DNA of 12,578 bases from Balneolales bacterium (GTDB lineage Bacteria; Bacteroidota; Rhodothermia; Balneolales; HLUCCA01), in contig JAIUMT010000074.1 in NCBI GenBank assembly GCA_022565415.1, positions 1 to 12,578 of the forward strand, given 5' to 3'. Below, one piece after another: positions 7,330-12,578 of this stretch. Each line of letters begins with the position of its first letter. Within the stretch, counting starts at the first letter, position 1. The notes under the pieces were generated by a model. The model searched no databases, was not told where the DNA came from, and worked only from the letters and a program-made list of their open reading frames with translations. The position numbers and the translations under genes are program-made.

Positions 7330-8655
7330 ATGACGTTCTCTTGGCAAAAAATCACACTTTGGGTTGGGCTGCTGCTCATTATCCTGACTATTTATACTCT
7401 GTGGAAACTGAATCGCACGGAAAGTGAGCTGATGACCTTTTTTGCAAGCGAAGAGGTTGCACCAAGTGATACATCCGCAGGAATTACGGTGGGCTCAGTT
7501 CGAATATCCGGGCTAAGCGGTAATATTCATCTGAATGATCTAGCCTATTATAGTCGCACCGATGAACCGGTTTGGACTGCCAGCAGCCTCAGCTTAAGCA
7601 TTGGAACATGGAAAAGCCTGCAAATGGGTATTCTGCCCGCTGGCTATGTTTTAGCAAGTCTCAATGAAACAAACGCTGTTATTAACGACTGGAAATTCAA
7701 TTCAACAACTTCAGACGACGGACTAAAAGCCAGTTTCACGCTTTATGGTCAGCCTTTCGATTTGTTTCCAATTTTGTCTGAAGGACGATTCCCACTAAAC
7801 TCGATGCGATTGCAGATGGATGCACATCCAATTGACGGCGCCGTTTTGGTAGACATTCTTAGCAATTTCTACCAAGTTCCAGAAGCGATGCAAATACTAT
7901 CATCGTCGCAGAACAACACATTCGCAGGCGAGCTTGCCATCGATCCTTTTACCGGCCGAATTAGCTTAAACAGCGCTGAAATCCGCAGTGAAGAGAACGC
8001 ATCGCTCATCGTAAACCTCGGACTTCACTACGACGAGCTGGATGTTGAGCGCCCTGAAATCGGCATAATCGGCAAGCCTTCGCGGTTTAACCTCAGCGTG
8101 ACCGGATCTTTGCCAGATGAGGGAGCTTTTTCATTGATTCCTATCGGCGAAGCTGGCAGCCTCAATTTCAAATCGCTTCAGTGGAGTACCCGGGGCAATC
8201 TCAGCGAAAGTGATACCCTCTTAACCACTGAAATCATATACAATGCCGAACATACAACCGTTACTATTGAACAACCCGTTTGGTTTCCAAATAGCGAGTT
8301 TCTAGGACAGGCAAACGATATTCTTACCATTTTCGGCATCCCAACAAATAGGTTCGATTTTCAGCTATTGACAATCGACTACGGCTTAAGACCCGAGAAT
8401 AGTATTGAAATCAGCTCTCTGGAGCTCAAACACCTCAATTTCAGAAGCAGTTTTTCGGGGCAATTAAACCTGATTGATAATGGCGAAATAAGCAATGCAC
8501 CTATTCGCGGCACCATCCGAATTGATCAGATGACCGAAGGATTGCTCAATGCCTCATACAATATCGAGGAGATATTCGGACTACAAATCCGACGGGATGG
8601 AAATGCAATTACATTTCCTGTTTCAGGAACGCTCGCAAATCCATCAATCTTCTGA
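7330..8655 (+). CDS. N-terminally anchored, beta-rich envelope protein, possibly AsmA-like
   Basis: I do not recognise a definite family. The 441-residue protein has one membrane segment near residues 9-25 (LWVGLLLIILTIYTLW region) with few positive charges before it, and no cleavage site is obvious. The remainder should lie in the periplasm. It consists of alternating short hydrophobic strands rich in S, N, T and G, such as GSVRISGLSGNIHLNDLAYY (55-74), which suggests an elongated beta structure. The ending ITFPVSGTLANPSI (427-440) resembles the C-terminal motif of AsmA-like proteins, which act in outer-membrane lipid transport or assembly. That link is inference from a short motif. The gene follows hisS by 52 bases and may be co-transcribed. 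Its last 12 bases overlap the 3' end of the convergent acyltransferase gene. The coding call is strong; function is open. Confidence 0.85.
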   Translation: MTFSWQKITLWVGLLLIILTIYTLWKLNRTESELMTFFASEEVAPSDTSAGITVGSVRISGLSGNIHLNDLAYYSRTDEPVWTASSLSLSIGTWKSLQMGILPAGYVLASLNETNAVINDWKFNSTTSDDGLKASFTLYGQPFDLFPILSEGRFPLNSMRLQMDAHPIDGAVLVDILSNFYQVPEAMQILSSSQNNTFAGELAIDPFTGRISLNSAEIRSEENASLIVNLGLHYDELDVERPEIGIIGKPSRFNLSVTGSLPDEGAFSLIPIGEAGSLNFKSLQWSTRGNLSESDTLLTTEIIYNAEHTTVTIEQPVWFPNSEFLGQANDILTIFGIPTNRFDFQLLTIDYGLRPENSIEISSLELKHLNFRSSFSGQLNLIDNGEISNAPIRGTIRIDQMTEGLLNASYNIEEIFGLQIRRDGNAITFPVSGTLANPSIF

Positions 8656-10512
8656 TGCAGCCAAGGCTTGTTTTTTCTCAAGATTAGACATTAATTCCTC
8701 AGCGAAAAGTGTCTTGTGCATATCATGGAATCGAGCCAGATCGTCACGGGGCATGTAACGCTCCATAATCTTAGGATCGGTTTTGGTAATGTCCACGAGA
8801 ATAAGTCCGTCGAGTACGTCGCTGAAATTCGGATCCACATTAAATCCGAGTAGCTTCCCACCTAGTTTCAGGTATTGCTTAAGCAGAATCGGAACACCTT
8901 TGTCGTCAAATTCCAAGTCACTCACCACTTCAGAAAGGTCATCCACACTGGAAATGATGCTTTTACTCGACTTGTTGTCCCAGCCTTTGAGCTTTCTATG
9001 GCGCAACGGAGTAATTGCTTTTACTTTTGAGGCTAGCTCTGGCAAGTAATTGTGCATCTTCAAAAAGGTGACCATAAGCTGGCGCGAACTAGACTGATAT
9101 TCCTTGTTGATGGATACCGGTCCGAACAAAATCTTGTATTTCGGATACTTCGCCACATAATGGCCAATTCCTCTCCAGAGCATCAACAACGGACTAAAAG
9201 AACGCTGATATTCGGGCCTCACAAACGATCTTCCCATCTCCAAAGCCGGATTAACCTGCTCAAAAAACGATGATTTGATATTAAAGAGGGTCGTTGTGTA
9301 CATCCCTTTTTTTCCAAAACGTTTGATGATGTTATCAGTTCGGCCTAGTCGGTAAGCACCGATAATTTCATTTTTGGCAACATTCCAGACGAATAAGTGC
9401 TGATAATAATCGTCAAATTCATCCAAGTCGATAGACTCGCCCGTACCTTCATCAGTTGCACGAAAGGTAACTTCCCTCAAGCGGCCAATTTCGCGAATTA
9501 TATTCGGAATTTGTTTGATTGAGGCATGATATACCCGGGTGCCACCACTTTCCAACAACATCTGCGAAGGTGGTAAAGACTCCACATCCGTTAACAACAA
9601 CTCCGGATCGACAGGATCGATCACTGGTTTCATGTTATTGCTCGGGAATGTGATGGATTCGTCATCATCAACTTTACCAGGACGGTTTTCGAGCATGTAA
9701 GTCCGCTGACGAACATAGTTCGTGAGATCGGTTTCATTTTCGAATTTTCTCAGGCGAGTAAACGGAATGGCGTTTCCAATTCGCACTTCAATTACCGTAT
9801 TTCGCTTATTAAGTAGCTCACGAGGTAAAAGAGCAGTACGCAAGCGCGGATGAACAAGTCCCGCGAGTTGGAACATGAAGCGGTTTTGTCCGCTAAAAAA
9901 CATCGGAACAACCTGGCTTTCGGTTTTCTTGATGATTTTCGCGACAGTATTGCTCCACTTCGGATCGGTGACCTTACGATTTTTAAGCGTATAGTGTGCA
10001 ACTTCGCCAGCGGGAAAAACACCAAGCATCTCGCCATTATTCAGCAAGCCGATGGTTTGTTTCATACTGGCGAGGTTTGCTCTGGCAGCAGCCTGACCTC
10101 CGAAAGGATCTACAAAGATGAATAAATCGCGCATTTCCGGAATTGCAGAGAGCAAGTAGTTGGCCATGATTTTAACATCAGGTCTAACCCTTTGCAAGAT
10201 TGCGGCCATGATTATGCCCTCAATTCCGCCAAACGGATGATTTGCGACAATAATGACTTTGCCTTTCTCAGGAATGCGAGCCAAATCCTGCTCCGATATT
10301 CGGAAATCGACATTCATTCCTTTCAGAATATTCTCTGCGAAAAAAGCCGGATCGCCCATTTCCATAGCCCGATGGTAAATATCGTTTAATCCTCCAATAC
10401 CAATCAGCTTTTCCAGTGGTCCGCGCGATAGCTTAAGCAGTTTATCGGCCGTTTTATTTGGCAGATCAACATCAAGCGAGAAAATATCTTTTGTCCCTTT
10501 GTTATCGTTCAT
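8644..10512 (-). CDS. olsF: Two-domain acyltransferase resembling OlsF (ornithine-lipid synthesis)
   Basis: A 622-residue protein with two catalytic domains. Residues ~80-280 are a PlsC/OlsA-like O-acyltransferase: the histidine motif VANHPFGGIEG (89-99) and the FPAGEVAHY block (166-174) match the 'putative hemolysin' subgroup. Residues ~325-490 are an OlsB-like GNAT domain: FRATDEG (350-356), ALEMGRSFVRPEYQ (423-436) and LLMLWRGIGHY (442-452). The tail contains VPILLKQYLKLGGKLLGFNVD (540-560 region), also typical of OlsB-like proteins. In characterised OlsF the GNAT half N-acylates ornithine and the other half O-acylates the lyso-lipid, giving a phosphorus-free membrane lipid. That this protein uses ornithine is inferred from domain order; glycine or other amino acids are possible. 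No membrane helix is obvious. It is convergent with the upstream-numbered gene and divergent from clpS, so it appears to be a single-gene unit. Confidence 0.88.
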   Translation of the reverse strand: MNDNKGTKDIFSLDVDLPNKTADKLLKLSRGPLEKLIGIGGLNDIYHRAMEMGDPAFFAENILKGMNVDFRISEQDLARIPEKGKVIIVANHPFGGIEGIIMAAILQRVRPDVKIMANYLLSAIPEMRDLFIFVDPFGGQAAARANLASMKQTIGLLNNGEMLGVFPAGEVAHYTLKNRKVTDPKWSNTVAKIIKKTESQVVPMFFSGQNRFMFQLAGLVHPRLRTALLPRELLNKRNTVIEVRIGNAIPFTRLRKFENETDLTNYVRQRTYMLENRPGKVDDDESITFPSNNMKPVIDPVDPELLLTDVESLPPSQMLLESGGTRVYHASIKQIPNIIREIGRLREVTFRATDEGTGESIDLDEFDDYYQHLFVWNVAKNEIIGAYRLGRTDNIIKRFGKKGMYTTTLFNIKSSFFEQVNPALEMGRSFVRPEYQRSFSPLLMLWRGIGHYVAKYPKYKILFGPVSINKEYQSSSRQLMVTFLKMHNYLPELASKVKAITPLRHRKLKGWDNKSSKSIISSVDDLSEVVSDLEFDDKGVPILLKQYLKLGGKLLGFNVDPNFSDVLDGLILVDITKTDPKIMERYMPRDDLARFHDMHKTLFAEELMSNLEKKQALAASED

Positions 10513-10573
10513 GTCTGGCGATTTGCGCTTCAGAAATTGCGTTTAGATTAAATATACGACGAAACAGGCTTGG

Positions 10574-10585
10574 ATTACCTGTAAT
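10574..10585. promoter_or_regulatory. Inverted repeat upstream of the olsF-like gene, possible operator
   Basis: ATTAC (10574-10578) and GTAAT (10581-10585) form a perfect inverted repeat with a two-base centre. It is nested in a wider imperfect hairpin, GGCT (10567-10570) with AGCC (10590-10593). It lies just upstream of the candidate olsF-like promoter element, a usual operator position, but the repeat is short. Confidence 0.25.
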
Positions 10586-10632
10586 TGTTAGCCACCCCAA
10601 AAGGTTTGCTAATATACTGAATCTCCTGCTCG

Positions 10633-10680
10633 GATGGAAAAATTGTTAGTCTGCAGATTCTGCGCGTCTGATGGAAAAAT
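10633..10680. repeat. Pair of GATGGAAAAAT direct repeats
   Basis: GATGGAAAAAT occurs at 10633-10643 and 10670-10680, 37 bases apart. Each is followed by a related stretch (GTTA, then CAGAT within 20 bases), so the similarity extends to about 25 bases with gaps. Two imperfect copies upstream of clpS could be binding sites for one regulator or an old local duplication. Confidence 0.45.
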
Positions 10681-10727
10681 CAGTTACAGATGATTGGCAA
10701 TAATATGCCTCACAGCTGACAGTCTCG

Positions 10728-10757
10728 TTGATTTTTGATACCTTAGTCTATTATAGG
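10728..10757 (+). promoter_or_regulatory. Candidate clpS-clpA promoter
   Basis: TTGATT (10728-10733) and TATAGG (10752-10757) are 18 bases apart and resemble a sigma-70-like -35/-10 pair. They would start transcription near 10764, about 17 bases before the clpS ATG. The match is moderate and no standard Bacteroidota -7 element is present, so this is tentative. Confidence 0.25.
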
Positions 10758-10780
10758 TTAACATTCATTATCAACTAATC

Positions 10781-11086
10781 ATGCCATCTGCTCCTCAAAC
10801 AACATTCGCCGAGAAAACCCGGGAGAAGGTACAAGAACCACCAAAATACGCCGTTATTCTTTTGAATGATAATTATACAACGTTTGACTTCGTGGTTAAG
10901 GTACTTGTAGAAATATTTAAGAAATCGATTCCTGAGGCTATCAAAATCACGAATGATGTGCACAAAAAAGGCAAGGGCGCCTGTGGTTTGTACCCAAGAG
11001 AGATAGCTGAGACCAAAATTGATTTGGTTGAACAACTGAGTCGGGCTAATGGATACCCGCTCAAATGCACAATGGAGAAAGCATAA
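10781..11086 (+). CDS. clpS: ClpS, N-degron adaptor for ClpA(P)
   Basis: A 101-residue adaptor that binds proteins with bulky hydrophobic N-terminal residues and hands them to ClpAP for degradation. Residues 1-21 form the flexible N-terminal extension needed for delivery. The core begins at KYAVILLNDNYTTFDFV (22-38) and continues through NDVHKKGKGACGLY (58-71) to the typical end, PLKCTMEKA (93-101). By alignment to E. coli ClpS from memory, N29, D30 and H61 match N34, D35 and H66 of the pocket. The pocket residue D36 is N31 here and the gatekeeper M40 is F35. The phenylalanine is common in Bacteroidota-type ClpS; the Asp-to-Asn change is less usual. ATG 10781 is the only sensible start. clpA begins six bases after the stop, so the two form an operon. 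Family call is very strong. Confidence 0.97.
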   Translation: MPSAPQTTFAEKTREKVQEPPKYAVILLNDNYTTFDFVVKVLVEIFKKSIPEAIKITNDVHKKGKGACGLYPREIAETKIDLVEQLSRANGYPLKCTMEKA

Positions 11087-11092
11087 ATTACC

Positions 11093-12578
11093 ATGCAAAG
11101 TAAAGAATTAGATAAAGTATTACGCGAAGCCTGGCTGCTAGCCAAAGCCTATGAACATGCATTTGTGAGCACAGAACATTTGCTTCACGTCATTGTGCTG
11201 GATGAGAATGGAAGGCGCATCCTGGAGTCGTTAAACATTGATACCGACCAGATTATCCGCGATATCGACTCGTTCTACAAAGGAATTGAGGCACTCGAAG
11301 AAGACGGAGATCCTGTCCACACTATAACCTTCAAACGGGTGGTGCACCACTGCCTCATGCACGCGCATGCTGCCGAACAAAAGCAGGTTGGTATAGGCGA
11401 TGTACTGATTTCGATGTACACCGAAAAAGAGTCGTATGCCGTGTATTTTCTGAGGAAGCAAGGGCTTGAACGCATCGACATCATGAATTTGATTTCGCAT
11501 GGCATTCGAAAAGATGAAGGCGATTTGGATGATCTGATTGATGCTTTCGACGAAATCGACGACTTTGATGATTTCGAGGATGTTTTTGGCGAAGATCCGG
11601 CTTCGGGGATAGACGGCTCTGATGATTTAGGCGGAAGTTACCCACCTTATCCCGAGGAGATGTACGAAACGGATGAGGATCTTGAAAAAACCGCCCGGCA
11701 GAATCAGAAACGGAAAAAGTCGCGTAGCGCCGCACTGGAGCGGTATACCGAAGACTGGACCAAACTAGCTCGGGAGGGAAACTTCGACAAGCTTATTGGT
11801 CGCGATCACGAAGTTGAACGAAGTATTGAAATCTTATCGCGAAGACTGAAGAATAATCCGATTTTGGTCGGGGATCCGGGCGTTGGCAAAACCGCTATTG
11901 CTCAGGGATTGGCCCAGCAGTTGGCGTCGGGCGAGGTTCCCGATCGTCTCAAAGACTACCGCTTGCTTTCGCTCGATTTGGGAACGCTCTTGGCTGGAAC
12001 GCGATTCCGCGGAGATTTTGAAGAGCGGTTGAAATTGGTAATCCGCGAAATAAAAGAGGAAAAGAATGTCATTTTGTTCATTGATGAGATTCACAACCTG
12101 ATTGGCGCGGGCGCTGCGGGTAACAGCACAATGGATGCTTCGAATTTACTGAAACCGGCGTTGCAGAGCGGGAAGTTGCGCTGTATCGGAGCGACCACGT
12201 ACGAAGAGTACAAAAATCACTTCGAAAAAGACCGGGCGTTGTCCAGACGGTTTCAGAAAGTCGACATTATGGAACCTTCGATCGACGATACGATCAAGAT
12301 TTTGACTGGTCTGCAAGCCGATTTTGAGAAATATCACGGACTGAAATATCAGCCTTCGGCTGTGGAATCGGCGGTTCGCTTGTCGGTTCGGTACCTGAAT
12401 GACAGGCAATTGCCCGATAAGGCCATTGACGTACTGGACGAGACGGGCGCGCGGGTGTCGTTGAAACGGGTTGGAAGGAAACAGGTGACGAGTCGCGATG
12501 TTGAGGAGTTAATTGCGGGCATTGCGCGCATTCCTGTTCAGGCGCTTAGTTCTGGCGACAAAGAAAATCTGCGTGTGC
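11093..12578 (+). CDS. clpA: ClpA, AAA+ unfoldase of the ClpAP protease, N-terminal part (3' end outside the window)
   Basis: Open for 495 codons from ATG 11093 to the right edge. ClpA hexamers unfold substrates and feed them into ClpP. Residues 1-140 are the N-domain that docks ClpS, closing with the ClpA-specific MNLISHGIRKDE (131-142). Residues 143-215 are a linker much longer than in E. coli: 141-200 holds 26 Asp/Glu and one basic residue (K199), followed by a basic patch KRKKSR (206-211). The first AAA+ module (D1) starts near LERYTEDWTKLA (216-227): Walker A is GDPGVGKT (260-267), the pore-loop region AGTRFRGDF (301-309), Walker B VILFIDEIH (326-334), sensor 1 GATTYEEY (366-373) and arginine finger RRF (385-387). 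The D1 small subdomain follows, with YLNDRQLPDKAIDVLDE (434-450). The second AAA+ module and the ClpP-binding loop would lie beyond the window. The clear N-domain and the ClpS neighbour favour ClpA over ClpB or ClpC. Confidence 0.97.
   Translation, partial: MQSKELDKVLREAWLLAKAYEHAFVSTEHLLHVIVLDENGRRILESLNIDTDQIIRDIDSFYKGIEALEEDGDPVHTITFKRVVHHCLMHAHAAEQKQVGIGDVLISMYTEKESYAVYFLRKQGLERIDIMNLISHGIRKDEGDLDDLIDAFDEIDDFDDFEDVFGEDPASGIDGSDDLGGSYPPYPEEMYETDEDLEKTARQNQKRKKSRSAALERYTEDWTKLAREGNFDKLIGRDHEVERSIEILSRRLKNNPILVGDPGVGKTAIAQGLAQQLASGEVPDRLKDYRLLSLDLGTLLAGTRFRGDFEERLKLVIREIKEEKNVILFIDEIHNLIGAGAAGNSTMDASNLLKPALQSGKLRCIGATTYEEYKNHFEKDRALSRRFQKVDIMEPSIDDTIKILTGLQADFEKYHGLKYQPSAVESAVRLSVRYLNDRQLPDKAIDVLDETGARVSLKRVGRKQVTSRDVEELIAGIARIPVQALSSGDKENLRV

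Larger units (their letters stand above)
10513..10780. other. Divergent intergenic region (268 bp) between olsF-like gene and clpS
   Basis: Both flanking genes read outward, so this gap should hold two promoters. Seen here: TATATTTA on the minus strand (10549-10556), close to TAnnTTTG and 36 bases before the olsF-like ATG; the inverted repeat ATTAC-CT-GTAAT (10574-10585); a 9-base repeat AATTGTTAG (10583-10591 and 10641-10649); an 11-base repeat GATGGAAAAAT (10633-10643 and 10670-10680); and the palindrome TCTGCAGA (10650-10657). I find no tRNA and no convincing small gene. Confidence 0.6.

Noticed and set aside
8659..8676. AGCCAAGGCT followed by six T just after the envelope-protein stop
   Set aside because: It looks like a terminator, but the usable stem is only 3-4 bp and the bases encode the conserved-frame tail of the acyltransferase on the other strand.
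9792..10125. Open frames on both strands inside the acyltransferase gene
   Set aside because: They are out of frame with the strong acyltransferase motifs and look like chance frames.
11231..12531. Several minus-strand open frames at the right end
   Set aside because: They are antisense to clpA, which reads through without a stop and carries every expected ClpA motif.

Overview
The window reads as chromosomal DNA of a Bacteroidota-type (FCB group) bacterium. The pointers are a YfhO-family protein with the FCB-style YPSIGGYSGAR segment, a fused ornithine-lipid acyltransferase of the kind described in Flavobacterium, weak or absent Shine-Dalgarno sequences, and one exact match to the Bacteroidota -7 promoter element TAnnTTTG. 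The presence of a true ClpS-ClpA pair makes a deep or marine lineage plausible, but I cannot place the genus. No mobile element, CRISPR array, tRNA or rRNA was seen.

Layout: (1) bases 1-1607 hold the C-terminal part of a YfhO-type membrane protein, cut by the left edge. (2) Bases 1608-1861 are non-coding, with degenerate GAGCTAC repeats and a probable terminator. (3) Bases 1862-3385, minus strand, hold a family 2 glycosyltransferase followed by a SAM-dependent methyltransferase. (4) Bases 3479-5892, plus strand, hold a second family 2 glycosyltransferase coupled by an ATGA overlap to a 490-residue Wzx-type flippase. Blocks 1, 3 and 4 together look like a small surface-glycan cassette. (5) Bases 6015-7277 are histidyl-tRNA synthetase, preceded by a hairpin leader, and bases 7330-8655 are an N-terminally anchored, beta-rich envelope protein of uncertain family. 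(6) Bases 8644-10512, minus strand, hold a two-domain acyltransferase resembling OlsF (ornithine lipid synthesis), whose 3' end overlaps the preceding gene by 12 bp. (7) Bases 10513-10780 are non-coding with short repeats and palindromes. (8) Bases 10781-12578 hold clpS and the first 495 codons of clpA, cut by the right edge.

The genes fall into three jobs: building and exporting surface glycan, membrane lipid and envelope maintenance, and housekeeping (His-tRNA charging and N-degron proteolysis). Most of the window is ordinary. I did not find a clear new multi-gene system. The points most worth following are a long, strongly acidic linker in ClpA next to a ClpS with a changed binding-pocket residue, a 12-position hairpin at the likely 5' end of the hisS transcript, and the repeat family in the 1608-1861 gap.
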